Assembly (NCBI RefSeq): GCF_009765905.1
Contig: NZ_LMUO01000009.1
Coordinates: 91,087 to 155,086, forward strand
Source of the DNA: Mucilaginibacter sp. L196
Lineage (GTDB): Bacteria; Bacteroidota; Bacteroidia; Sphingobacteriales; Sphingobacteriaceae
Length of the DNA stretch: 64,000 nucleotides
Direction of reading: 5' to 3'
Shown here: in pieces, positions 18,340 to 27,084 of the stretch
Layout of the letters: every line of letters begins with the position of its first letter
Position numbering within the stretch: the stretch's first letter is position 1
Notes under the pieces: generated by a model
Databases searched by the model: none
Told to the model about the DNA's origin: nothing
What the model saw: the letters and a program-made list of their open reading frames with translations, nothing else
Made by a program: the position numbers and the translations under genes

Positions 18340-18378
18340 ATGCTGATCAGGCCATTTTTATGATGCGGTGAAAACACC
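18340..18378. repeat. Dispersed repeat, family 2 copy
   Basis: Thirty-six of 39 bases identical to 15682-15720, ending in GCGGTGAAAACACC. Confidence 0.75.
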
Positions 18379-18413
18379 ATAGGTGTTCGGAAGTTTACAT
18401 TGTCGTTTTAATT

Positions 18414-18566
18414 CCCTCTTTTTTGCTTGCAAAAGAGAGGGTGGTCGAGCGAAGCAAAGACCGGGTGAGTTGAGTATACGAGCGACATTGGCGCAAATAA
18501 CTGGCGAACAGTCGACTCACCCCGAATGCGCTGCGCTGTTCGACCCTCTCTCCGGTAAGAGGGTAA
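18414..18566. repeat. Dispersed palindromic repeat, family 1 copy (inverted)
   Basis: About 150 bp. Left arm GAGAGGGTGGTCGAGCGAAG and CCGGGTGAGT, right arm ACTCACCCCG and GTTCGACCCTCTC fold into one long imperfect hairpin. Same element as 24915-25072 and 31729-31890 in the opposite orientation. An open frame here is a by-product of the repeat, not a gene. Confidence 0.8.
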
Positions 18567-18660
18567 AGAATTATTCCCCATTAACTAAGTTACATTGTCC
18601 CCACCCCATGGCCGGAATCACACAAGGCCGGTGCTTCCTTTTTTATTCTTCTGAACATCT

Positions 18661-18688
18661 GCGGTGAAAACACCGACCACAGGCTGAA
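18661..18688. repeat. Dispersed repeat, family 2 copy
   Basis: GCGGTGAAAACACCGACCAC followed by AGGCTGAA, the outer end of the family-2 element. Together with the copy at 18340 it flanks the family-1 repeat. Confidence 0.65.
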
Positions 18689-18737
18689 AGGTGATATTCC
18701 AAAAGATCTGGTATCAGAACATAAAAACGAATACTTT

Positions 18738-20021
18738 TTAGGCGGCTATATCAGAACTATGAATATCTTCCATTGACAGTGGTAGCAGGTTTTTTGTTTT
18801 GAAATAGGTAACGGTTACTACCGTCAGCGTGACGCATCCGCCGAAAATTACAGCCGGTACCAGGCCCAAAATACTTGCTGCCGTGCCTGATTCAAAGTCA
18901 CCGAGTTCATTTGATGAACCGATAAACATTGAACTTACTGCCGATACCCTGCCCCTCATTTGGTCGGGAGTGAGTAACTGCATTATACTGCCACGGATAA
19001 TCACGCTTATGCTATCGAATGAACCTTGAGCAAACAGGAAAAATAAAGTAAGGTAAAAATTTCGCGAAAGCCCGAAGGAAATAATAGAGATACCAAAACC
19101 TGTAACAGCGATCAATAAATTACGCCACGACCTGTTCATTGGTGAATACTTTGACATAATCAGCATGGTTACTATCGATCCGGTAGAGAATACTGCACGC
19201 ATAATACCCAGTCCTTCGGGGCCCACTTTTAGCAATGTATTGGCAAAAGCCGGTAATAAAGCAACTACGCCGCCAAAAAATACCGAGAACAGATCAAGGC
19301 TCATGGCACCCAGCATCATCTTGGTTTTAAATACGAACCTTACACCTTCACCAAGGCTGAACCAAATGTTTTCCTTCGGTTTGAATACTGCCGGATATTC
19401 CTTCATGAAATAAACAAGTATCAGTGCAACCGCCACAAAAAACAAGATCACGTAAAACGCTGCTGTTATACCGGCAAAGCCATACACCAGGCCGCCGGTT
19501 GCCGGGCCTAATATGTAGGCTAAGCGCTTGGTGGAGGTGGTCCAGGTAGTGCCGTTAGGATAAAGTTCCTTTGGGATACTGTGGGCATACACGGTAAAGG
19601 TTGCCGGGCCAAAAAACGCACGCGCCACGCCGTTGCAAAATATCATGCCATCTATAATTGGCACTATCCAGCCTGCATGTAGATAAGGGCCTATGCTTTT
19701 TAGCGTAACCGTATACATAATAGCTGACGATAAAATTACACCGCTATAGATCCACAACAACATCTTTCTTTTTTCAGATTTGTCTGCAATATAGCCACCA
19801 TATAAAGCAATCCCTACAGCAGGAATGGCTTCGCTTAGGCCAAGCATGCCTAATGCAAAAACACTTTTAGTTAACTGGTAAATGTAAAAACCGATAACAA
19901 TGGTTTGCATTTGGTAAGCGAACGTAAAAAAGAAGTTCATGGCAATGTATGAACGGAAATCTTTAAAACGTAGCGATGCAAAAGGATCATGTTTGATATG
20001 TTGAGTGGTTACGCTATCCAT
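18738..20021 (-). CDS. MFS transporter (enterobactin exporter-like, MFS_3)
   Basis: 427 aa with about 12 membrane helices. It has the loop 2-3 motif GGYIADKSEKRK of the major facilitator superfamily and a long central loop after helix 6. It most resembles the EntS/MFS_3 exporters of siderophores and macrolides, but the substrate is not shown by sequence. It lies 50 bases downstream of, and on the same strand as, a LysR regulator, so the two are probably co-transcribed. The stop codon lies 49 bases from the family-2 repeat. Confidence 0.85.
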   Translation of the reverse strand: MDSVTTQHIKHDPFASLRFKDFRSYIAMNFFFTFAYQMQTIVIGFYIYQLTKSVFALGMLGLSEAIPAVGIALYGGYIADKSEKRKMLLWIYSGVILSSAIMYTVTLKSIGPYLHAGWIVPIIDGMIFCNGVARAFFGPATFTVYAHSIPKELYPNGTTWTTSTKRLAYILGPATGGLVYGFAGITAAFYVILFFVAVALILVYFMKEYPAVFKPKENIWFSLGEGVRFVFKTKMMLGAMSLDLFSVFFGGVVALLPAFANTLLKVGPEGLGIMRAVFSTGSIVTMLIMSKYSPMNRSWRNLLIAVTGFGISIISFGLSRNFYLTLFFLFAQGSFDSISVIIRGSIMQLLTPDQMRGRVSAVSSMFIGSSNELGDFESGTAASILGLVPAVIFGGCVTLTVVTVTYFKTKNLLPLSMEDIHSSDIAA

Positions 20022-20071
20022 ACAACAAACGTAAATCTTAAGCTGTGGCTAACAAAGCGAAAAAAAGTTAC

Positions 20072-20977
20072 TTAGGGTGCCAAAAATTCCTCCTGGAAAG
20101 CCCCGCTCCGCATATGTTTCCTTAATTTAAGAAAAGGAAAGTTCTTACGGGTAATGAAATAAACCGAAATGGGGATAAGAACTTCGCTGCATTGGATTTT
20201 TACATATTCTTTATTCCAATTGCTGTTACGGTAATAAAAATCAGATATAAACTGTAATGCATCCTGTGTTTTGCACAGATGGTCCGTCAATTCATCATTC
20301 TTTCCTGTTTGTTTGGTATTTTGAAGCTGGATGTGATTTTCAAATAGAAATTGTTCTACATAAAATCTTGTTGACGATCCTTTCTCCCGTAGGCAAATCG
20401 GATACGTTATGTCCTTTAATGATACTGTGGCGGACGCCAGCGGATGTTTGTGGTAGGCGTATAAGGATATATTGTCATTATAAATCAATTCCTTATCCAC
20501 ATGATCGGGTACTATTCCCGATACGATGCCGCAATCCAGTTCGCCTTTCTCAACAAGATTCAATATTTCAGCTGAGTTATTGGTTACCACGTCATATTCC
20601 AATTTCGGGAATGAGCGCTCAAAGAACTCCAGCAACTTGTTCATAATGATTTTCGAGTGTGAGCCTCCCGAACCTATTTGCAAAGCTGCTGTACTATTGT
20701 GCCCATTTAAAACGGATAGTTGCTCAGCGAAGTTGGTGCCTGCCTGCAGAATATCAGTTGCAAGGCCAGCCAATTGATTCGCTTGAGGGGTAACTTTAAT
20801 GCTATTTCCTGTCGACTGAACTAATTGAAGGTTCCACTCAGCTTCGAGGCTTTTAATGATTTTGCTGACCGCTGAAGGAGTGATATATAGATTTTTTGAT
20901 GCAATGCGATAACTGTTCGTTTTGCAAACTTCCGATAATACTTTGATCTTAAATAAGTTCAGAATTTTGTCGGGCAT
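20072..20977 (-). CDS. LysR-family transcriptional regulator
   Basis: 301 aa. An N-terminal winged helix-turn-helix (about 1-60; SYRIASKNLYITPSAVSKII is the recognition region) is followed by the substrate-binding regulatory domain (about 90-295). It binds DNA near its own or its neighbour's promoter and responds to a small molecule. The 50-base gap to the MFS exporter gene suggests that it controls that transporter; the inducer is unknown. Length is normal for the family. Confidence 0.88.
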   Translation of the reverse strand: MPDKILNLFKIKVLSEVCKTNSYRIASKNLYITPSAVSKIIKSLEAEWNLQLVQSTGNSIKVTPQANQLAGLATDILQAGTNFAEQLSVLNGHNSTAALQIGSGGSHSKIIMNKLLEFFERSFPKLEYDVVTNNSAEILNLVEKGELDCGIVSGIVPDHVDKELIYNDNISLYAYHKHPLASATVSLKDITYPICLREKGSSTRFYVEQFLFENHIQLQNTKQTGKNDELTDHLCKTQDALQFISDFYYRNSNWNKEYVKIQCSEVLIPISVYFITRKNFPFLKLRKHMRSGAFQEEFLAP

Positions 20978-21065
20978 AGCGTTTAATTTTGCCTGTGATT
21001 TGATTAAATAATCATGCTAATATATGATAATCAAAAATAAATCATTTGGTGTTATCCATCCCGCA

Positions 21066-22931
21066 TTATTCCGGTTTGCGGGTTTGCGTAACAAAGCCGG
21101 GCGCGGTATAATCCTTTGGTAAATAGTCTGGCGGGATAGTAGTTGCATTACCGTCCCTTAGCGCTTTATAATGCGGCGACATTATCTCGACACCAGCTTT
21201 ATTGAAATGATCCTGGATATTGGCATGCAACGCCGAGTAAATGGCCGCCTGCCGGTTGGGTTCTTTGGTAAATGCATTGATACGGTAACTCACGTAATAA
21301 TCGTCAAGGCTGGTTTGGTATACGTAGGGCAGTGGTTCTTTTTCAACCATTGGCGTATCCAGCGCGGCATCTATCAGCAATTGATGTACCTGTCTCCACG
21401 GTGCGTCATAGCCAATGGTTACCGTGGTATGGATAATCAAGCCTTTGTCGGGCGCATCGCTGCTGTAGTTGATGGTATGGTTACTGATAACCGTTGAATT
21501 CGGTATGGAAATAATCTCATTTTGAACCGTACGAATACGGGTAACAAGCATTGTTTTTTCAATAATGTCACCTGTCACTTCACCTATTTTTACACGGTCG
21601 CCCAGTTTAAAGGCGCGTGTATAAGTCATAACTACGCCCGAAACGATATTTCCCAAAGCGCCTGCCGAACCAAAGGTAAATAAGACCCCAACGAAAACCG
21701 AAACCCCTTTAAATACGGCCGAATCTGAACCCGGCAGATAGGGAAAGATGACGATCAGCATAAAGGCAAGGATCAACACGCGTACGATCTGGTAAGTAGG
21801 GCTTGCCCAATCCGGGTAAAACCCTGGAATGGTTAGTGAGCCTTTTGCTACTTCATCCCTTATGTAACGGATAAAACGTAGGATGTACCTGAAAATAACG
21901 AATAAAACCAGAATGGTGATCAGGTTAGGAATATAATCCCAAATAGAAACTGCTATACTCTTTAAAGGGCTGGTGATGTAACCTATTAAGAGGTCTGAAA
22001 GGTCGTGTGTGAAAGGGAATATCCCGAACAGTACGGGTAAGGCAAGGTAAACGATCAGGATGATGAGGAACCATTTAACGATCCTGAATATAAAATCGAG
22101 CAGATAAACCTGTCTATCGGCATTGAGCAATTCGTAATCGCTGATCTTTATACCCGATGTAAACCAACGTTGTTTGCCCCTTATCCTGTTCAGCAACCAT
22201 TTTAATGAACGGTTAACCCCGTAGATAAGCAGGATTACAACAACAATAACAAATAATGCCAGTAATGACTCCTTTAATAAAGTTTGCCAACGGGTCTCTT
22301 CCCGGTGCTGCAATACTGCTGCCCCGATACTTGATTTCAGTTTTATGGCGAGCGACTGCCTGTCGGTGTTTTGCCATAACGCGTCGGGTTCTGATACAGC
22401 CATTAGCAGTTGATCCTTAAAAACTATATCAGTAGTCGTTTCATTGTCGACTATTTTTAGCGAGTCGGGCCTGAAGTTATAGTCGCTGCTTAATTTTTCA
22501 ATACGCCCGGCGATGGCCTCTGCCCGCTCCTGTGCGGTAAAACTTCCCTGCCTGGTATAAAGTGAAAACAATGTGTCTCTGAACGGCACAACCGGAAACC
22601 CCTTCACAAACTTCCGGAGCGAATCGATCTGGTGTTTTTGCTGTACTAGCCGGAGTGAGTCTTTTTCCTTAATGGCGTTAACCTCTTTTAACAGGTCCAG
22701 CCTTTTTAGGTTATCGGCACTGCTTAGTTGTGCTACCTGTTTCTCCAGTTGCTGTCTCTTTAATGAATCGGACAAACGATCTGCTGAAAGCTTTTGGATA
22801 TTCAACAGCTGGTTGTTCAGTGCTATATTGTGGGTAGAGTCATTCTTGTGGTTACTGGTGTCTTGCTGCGCGAGAAGTTCTTGCTGTCCCGCTATAACTA
22901 AACAGATAACCAGGTAAATAAGTTTTTTCAT
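21066..22931 (-). CDS. Mechanosensitive ion channel, MscS family, with periplasmic coiled-coil domain
   Basis: 621 aa. Signal peptide (MKKLIYLVICLVIAGQQELLAQ), then about 190 residues of charged coiled coil in the periplasm (LSADRLSDSLKRQQLEKQVA), several membrane helices (about 215-420), and the MscS pore helix and beta domain: GSAGALGNIVSGV and RVKIGEVTGDIIEKTMLVTR, then IPNST. The C-terminal cytoplasmic domain is about 90 residues. It opens under membrane tension to release solutes on hypo-osmotic shock. The extended N-terminus resembles large MscS homologues (MscM/MscK style). Monocistronic. Confidence 0.9.
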   Translation of the reverse strand: MKKLIYLVICLVIAGQQELLAQQDTSNHKNDSTHNIALNNQLLNIQKLSADRLSDSLKRQQLEKQVAQLSSADNLKRLDLLKEVNAIKEKDSLRLVQQKHQIDSLRKFVKGFPVVPFRDTLFSLYTRQGSFTAQERAEAIAGRIEKLSSDYNFRPDSLKIVDNETTTDIVFKDQLLMAVSEPDALWQNTDRQSLAIKLKSSIGAAVLQHREETRWQTLLKESLLALFVIVVVILLIYGVNRSLKWLLNRIRGKQRWFTSGIKISDYELLNADRQVYLLDFIFRIVKWFLIILIVYLALPVLFGIFPFTHDLSDLLIGYITSPLKSIAVSIWDYIPNLITILVLFVIFRYILRFIRYIRDEVAKGSLTIPGFYPDWASPTYQIVRVLILAFMLIVIFPYLPGSDSAVFKGVSVFVGVLFTFGSAGALGNIVSGVVMTYTRAFKLGDRVKIGEVTGDIIEKTMLVTRIRTVQNEIISIPNSTVISNHTINYSSDAPDKGLIIHTTVTIGYDAPWRQVHQLLIDAALDTPMVEKEPLPYVYQTSLDDYYVSYRINAFTKEPNRQAAIYSALHANIQDHFNKAGVEIMSPHYKALRDGNATTIPPDYLPKDYTAPGFVTQTRKPE

Positions 22932-23012
22932 CGCTAAAAAGGTAACAGGTTTTTAATATCACTAAGATACCATTAAATGTTATCCGCGAAAACGAAGGTG
23001 GGTTTAATATTA

Positions 23013-23037
23013 TTTAGCCTGTGGTTGGTGTTTTACG
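23013..23037. repeat. Half copy of family-2 repeat
   Basis: AGCCTGTGGTTGGTGTTTT corresponds to the left arm of the complete element at 37903-37994; the right arm is missing. Confidence 0.5.
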
Positions 23038-23166
23038 ATCGGTCTTCGGAAAAGTAGAAAAAGGTGCCATGCTAAGCGTAGTCCAAGTATGCGAGGCGGG
23101 CCTCTGCGCCAACCCTTCGCGAGCCTCAGGGCGACACCACACGCCATTTCTAAGTATTATCTCCGT

Positions 23167-24612
23167 TTAATTAAATACCTGATGGTCTAGTGGTAGGCTG
23201 AAGGAAAATATGCTTCCTTTGCCAACTTCACTTATTGTGGAAAATGTGCCGTTATGTTTTTTGATAATCTCAGATGCGATGTATAAGCCAAGCCCGACCC
23301 CCTGAAAATTCATAGCTACTTTGCTCACGCGGTAAAAGCGCTGGAATAATTGATCGATATCTTCTCTCGCGATACCAATTCCAAAATCCTCTACATTTAC
23401 TACAAGGTTGTTCGCTTCAATCTTGGCCCTTACAATAACCTGTCTCGCATCCGGCGAATATTTAATAGCATTGTTCAGTAAGTTGATCAATACCTGCTCT
23501 ATCCTGAATTGATCGCCTGTATAAAACAAGTCAATGGAATTTTCGAGTAAGATGTCGTGCTTGGGTGCCGTTAATTGAACATTAACAATGCTGTTCGTAA
23601 GGGCATCCGAAAAATGGAAAGCTGCAATATTCAGGTCGATTTGTCCCGAATTAATTTTGGTTACATCTAACAGATCTTCTATCAGTTTTTCCAGGCGTTT
23701 AATGCTATTATTAGCGTTTGCAATAAAAGGATAAATATTATCCGCCTTATTTATCCTTTGGGTCAGCAGCTGGTTAATAGCTTTTATATTAGTTAATGGT
23801 GTTTTAAATTCATGGCTAACCATGTTGAAAAATTCATCCTTTTTAGCTTCGGCAGCAGCACGCCTTTCCTTTTCCTGTTTCTGAACCAATACTTCCCGGT
23901 TAGCAATGAGCAGTTCTGCGGCACGTTTCCCCCGTTCTTCATCCTGAAAATCCAGCTCCTTAAGCGCGTTGATCAGTTCCTCGGCACGCTTTTCCTTTTC
24001 ACTGTCCTGAAAATTCAACTCAATATTGGCAATAATTAATTCGGCTGCACGTTTTCCCTTTTCTTTTGCCTGGAAAAGCAGTTCCTTATTGGCGATAATC
24101 AGCTCGTTTGCCCGCTTTTCCTTTTCTTCATTCTGAAAAAGCAATTCTTTATTGGCGATGATTAGCTCGGCGGCACGTTTTTCCTTCTCCTGATTTTGAA
24201 AGATCAGTTCAGTATTAGCTAAAATGAGCTCCGCGGCGCGCGCTTCACGCTCACGGTTTTGTACATCCAGCTGGCTATAAGCAATAACCAGCTCGGCAGC
24301 ACGCTTTTCCTTTTCTGCATTTTGAAACCGTAACTCTTTATTGGCGATGATCAGCTCTGCGGCCCGCATTGCTTTCTCTTCAATTTGAAAATCAAGCGCC
24401 TTATTAACGATGACCAATTCCATAGCGAGTTTCAGCTTTTCTTCATTTTGAAGATCCATCTCGACGTTGGCTAGGATGAGTTCTGCCGCACGCTTTCCTT
24501 TTTCCTTGTTCTGAAGATCAAGTTCGCTATTAGCCTGTTCCAGCGCCGCGGCAAGATTAATCTTGTCCTGATTGGCAATGGTTAACAGCTCTGCTAAATT
24601 ATTGGTTTCCAT
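23167..24612 (-). CDS. Soluble sensor histidine kinase with ten 21-residue coiled-coil repeats
   Basis: 481 aa from the ATG at 24612 (METNNLAELL); an in-frame ATG 48 bases earlier would add an unlikely leader. Residues about 35-260 are ten near-identical 21-residue repeats of the form EKRAAELIIANKELLFQNEEK. Twenty-one is three heptads, so a long continuous coiled coil is expected. Then HisKA with the phospho-acceptor in NMVSHEFKTPLTNIK, and HATPase_c with N box LLNNAIKYSP, G1 EDFGIGIA and G2 GVGLGLYIA. No membrane segment and no sensory domain, so the coil may be the sensor or a partner platform. No cognate regulator is adjacent. Confidence 0.92.
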   Translation of the reverse strand: METNNLAELLTIANQDKINLAAALEQANSELDLQNKEKGKRAAELILANVEMDLQNEEKLKLAMELVIVNKALDFQIEEKAMRAAELIIANKELRFQNAEKEKRAAELVIAYSQLDVQNREREARAAELILANTELIFQNQEKEKRAAELIIANKELLFQNEEKEKRANELIIANKELLFQAKEKGKRAAELIIANIELNFQDSEKEKRAEELINALKELDFQDEERGKRAAELLIANREVLVQKQEKERRAAAEAKKDEFFNMVSHEFKTPLTNIKAINQLLTQRINKADNIYPFIANANNSIKRLEKLIEDLLDVTKINSGQIDLNIAAFHFSDALTNSIVNVQLTAPKHDILLENSIDLFYTGDQFRIEQVLINLLNNAIKYSPDARQVIVRAKIEANNLVVNVEDFGIGIAREDIDQLFQRFYRVSKVAMNFQGVGLGLYIASEIIKKHNGTFSTISEVGKGSIFSFSLPLDHQVFN

Positions 24613-24914
24613 AAATAGGAGATGAGCAAATAATATTGAGTAATTAATACAGGAGGCCAATTTGACCAGGGCATTCTTTTAGCACGCAAACCACTTCACA
24701 CAAGCTTTCGCGCCCATAATTTTGGTAATCTATGCATTAAAAGCCGTATATCGTTTATTATTCTTTTAGATACGTCTTTTTCAGCTATTGGTATATAGTA
24801 TAACAAAGTATAAATAGACCTATTATGTTTTAAGCTTCCTGATTAAAACGACTTTTACAGAAAAAAGATTATAACTTCTATTTAAACGACATCTTAAGTA
24901 AAGAGGGATTTTTA
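24613..24914. other. AT-rich intergenic region
   Basis: About 300 bases upstream of the histidine kinase. I see no gene or RNA. It presumably holds the kinase promoter; no exact TAnnTTTG was placed. Confidence 0.3.
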
Positions 24915-25072
24915 CCTCTTTACGGCTTGCCGGAGAGAGGGGCGAACAGCGTAGTGCGTTCGGGGTGAGCCAACTATGCGCCGGGCATTTGCGCCAATGT
25001 CGCTCGTATAATTACTCACCCGGTCTTTGCTTCGCTCGACCATCCTCTCTTTTGCAGGCAAAAAAGAGGATG
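24915..25072. repeat. Dispersed palindromic repeat, family 1 copy
   Basis: Shares GCTTGCCGGAGAGAGG, the TTCGGGGTGAG arm, ACTCACCCGGTCTTTGCTTC and GCTCGACC with the copy at 31729, and is inverted relative to 18414. It folds back on itself and ends about 45 bases after the thioredoxin stop, so it may serve as terminator. Confidence 0.8.
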
Positions 25073-25086
25073 AAAAAATCGGCTTG

Positions 25087-25107
25087 AGGGCGGTGTTTTC
25101 ACCGTAC
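25087..25107. repeat. Half copy of family-2 repeat
   Basis: GGGCGGTGTTTTCACCGTAC next to the family-1 repeat and 10 bases from the thioredoxin stop codon. Confidence 0.55.
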
Positions 25108-25116
25108 CACTCTAAA

Positions 25117-25542
25117 TTATTTCTCCGCGCTAATCTGCGATACAAATTGCTCAGGCGTTTCATTCGGGAAACCGTCCCAGTCTTTTAAAACTTTTCCGTT
25201 TTCATCAACCAATAAGGTATAAGGGAATTTACCGTCAGGGTTATATTTGTCGGCAAGTGACTCATTAAGCTTTACCTGATCTTTGCTCAATTGGTTTTTC
25301 TTTTGCCTCGGAAAATCGGCACGCACTAAAACCAGGTGGTCCGACGCGTAGCTTTCAAATGTTGATGATTCTAATATTTCTTTTCGTAAACGGATGCAAG
25401 GGCCGCACCAGTCCGATCCTGAAAAATTGATCAATATTAACTTATGCTCCTGCGAAGCCTCTTTTTGAGCCGCGCTAAAATCTCCCGACCAGGTAACCCC
25501 GGTCATCAAAAACATTGCTATAAATACTGTTAGTAATTTCAT
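25117..25542 (-). CDS. Secreted thioredoxin-like protein (WCGPC)
   Basis: 141 aa with a signal peptide (MKLLTVFIAMFLMTGVTWSG) and a thioredoxin fold with active site WCGPC (Cys46, Cys49), then the cis-Pro region (KFPYTLLVD). It should act as a periplasmic thiol oxidoreductase. It is the last gene of the tight leftward set apbE-DUF4266-DUF3570-thioredoxin (11-base gap). The DUF4266 protein of the set ends in a Cys-Gly motif, a plausible client. Confidence 0.88.
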   Translation of the reverse strand: MKLLTVFIAMFLMTGVTWSGDFSAAQKEASQEHKLILINFSGSDWCGPCIRLRKEILESSTFESYASDHLVLVRADFPRQKKNQLSKDQVKLNESLADKYNPDGKFPYTLLVDENGKVLKDWDGFPNETPEQFVSQISAEK

Positions 25543-25553
25543 GATTTTGTATT

Positions 25554-26837
25554 TTATTTAAAGCCTAAGCTTACCGACACCACGTTTGATACCAGGTCAG
25601 TAGTTTGGGTGTAATGCCCGTATCTAATCTCCATTTCGTGTAAACCTTGTATTCCAAATACACCATTAGGTGGCGCTAGTCTAAAACCTATGCCGTAAAA
25701 ACTGCTTTCAAATTTCGCGTACTCATAATTGCTGGTAAAATATTGGTCGGTTGGGCTATGCTCTTCATAAGGCGCGAAATATTTACTTGCCGATTGATTA
25801 TAAAACCTGTAAAAAGGTGATATTGAAAAGAACGGTGTAACCTTATATGGCACCTCGAGGCCTGCCGTATTTGATCGTATGCCCCAGTTATCAATATAAT
25901 AACGGTAATAGGTACGAATGATGATATTATCACCCAGAAAATAATTCAGCCTGGCCCCAATAGGCAGCTTAAATCGCGAAGAAGGTAACCGCTCAATAGT
26001 GTCTTTTCCGTTGTTAAAGTACACCCGGTGAAAGGGCAGGCTTAAAAAACCATTTTGCGTAACTACATCGGCTAAAAGCATAACTTGTAAGCGCGAGTTG
26101 ATCATTTGTGAGTAGGAGAACGATGCAGCAAGCGTTGTACGGGGGCTGCTGCCGTAATTATGATGGCTCCTACCATCGCCAGAACCAGTTCCATTTCCAT
26201 TGTAATCAGTTGTTGATGCCGGTTCAAACTCCGACGGATAAATAAGTGTAACCTTGTCAAAATAACCTTGAAGTTTGGCGCTGAATTCGCCATTTTTATC
26301 TGTTGTTTTTTGCGAGAAATGCAAATCAGCACCTAAGGATTGGTAATTAAATTCGCCTGAATAATAAGCTCCTACACCAAATGTATTTCCCTTTTTTGCG
26401 TTTTCAACTGTCCAGTCTAATGATGGATATATCCTTGTGCCGGTAGGAGATGATGCACCGGTTTTAGATACAAAAGCCTGTGATGCCGCGGTATGATAAT
26501 CAAACCCGAGGCCTACCTCTAAGGTATTTTTATTATTCGATTTGTTGAGCCAAACCAAGTTTAAGGTAAGGCTATTGGCAACATCGGTAACCTTTTCTGT
26601 GCCGATACCACCCGTAATTGCTGAGTGATCGCCGTTTTGATTATAGTAGCTGGTTACAAAATCCACCTCATCTATATGTATCTTTCTTAACTTGTAATCA
26701 CCGGTATCAGTAACTGCAGGGGTTGATATAGTAAAAGGTGCCTTGTTGTCGGCCAGGCTGTTATTGCCAACCTGGGCCACCGCGTTTAAACGGCAGAGTA
26801 TTGAAAATCCAACTATGGATAAATATATTTTTTTCAT
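25554..26837 (-). CDS. DUF3570 domain protein, predicted outer-membrane beta barrel
   Basis: 427 aa with signal peptide (MKKIYLSIVG...NAVAQ). The body alternates aromatic and polar residues (RTYYRYYIDNWG, SISPFYRFYNQ) and ends in VSVSLGFK, typical of an outer-membrane beta barrel with a C-terminal aromatic. Matches DUF3570 as I know it. It sits between DUF4266 and thioredoxin in the ApbE gene set, an arrangement reported in surveys of extracytoplasmic flavinylation. Its biochemical role is not known; a conduit or anchor for surface redox parts is an inference. Confidence 0.8.
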   Translation of the reverse strand: MKKIYLSIVGFSILCRLNAVAQVGNNSLADNKAPFTISTPAVTDTGDYKLRKIHIDEVDFVTSYYNQNGDHSAITGGIGTEKVTDVANSLTLNLVWLNKSNNKNTLEVGLGFDYHTAASQAFVSKTGASSPTGTRIYPSLDWTVENAKKGNTFGVGAYYSGEFNYQSLGADLHFSQKTTDKNGEFSAKLQGYFDKVTLIYPSEFEPASTTDYNGNGTGSGDGRSHHNYGSSPRTTLAASFSYSQMINSRLQVMLLADVVTQNGFLSLPFHRVYFNNGKDTIERLPSSRFKLPIGARLNYFLGDNIIIRTYYRYYIDNWGIRSNTAGLEVPYKVTPFFSISPFYRFYNQSASKYFAPYEEHSPTDQYFTSNYEYAKFESSFYGIGFRLAPPNGVFGIQGLHEMEIRYGHYTQTTDLVSNVVSVSLGFK

Positions 26838-26854
26838 GTTTTTATTTATCCTGA

Positions 26855-27076
26855 TTAGTTACATCCACAACCGCCACCCGTTTTCCCCGCGTTAGCGCCT
26901 GATGCCGCTTCGCGATAGGATTCAAAGTTCAACTCATTCTTTTCAACCTTCCGGTTACCCAGCACCATTTCCGAATCATTGAGCCTGTTTTTCTGATATT
27001 CCTTTAAATGCACGCACGATGTAGCCGTTATTATCAGCGCTACGCATGCTGCTCCGTTTATCAATCGTTTTATCAT
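26855..27076 (-). CDS. DUF4266 small lipoprotein with C-terminal Gly-Cys motif
   Basis: 73 aa. Lipobox-like ATSC (Cys21) after a hydrophobic stretch, so probably membrane-anchored. Conserved core YQKNRLNDSEM; the chain ends GKTGGGCGCN, with two Cys that could bind metal, form a disulfide or be modified. It lies 8 bases after apbE and 17 before DUF3570. Family role unknown; context points to the periplasmic redox module. Confidence 0.8.
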   Translation of the reverse strand: MIKRLINGAACVALIITATSCVHLKEYQKNRLNDSEMVLGNRKVEKNELNFESYREAASGANAGKTGGGCGCN

Positions 27077-27084
27077 AATAGGGG

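Noticed and set aside
18383..18667. 94-aa plus-strand frame
   Set aside because: It lies wholly in dispersed repeats of families 1 and 2.
18680..18737. Short coding-like stretch (reads GDIPKDLVSEHKNEYF) after the repeat
   Set aside because: Too short and without start or family match; it runs into the end of the MFS gene on the other strand.
24912..25163. 83-aa minus-strand frame
   Set aside because: Produced by the family-1 repeat and overlapping the true thioredoxin gene.
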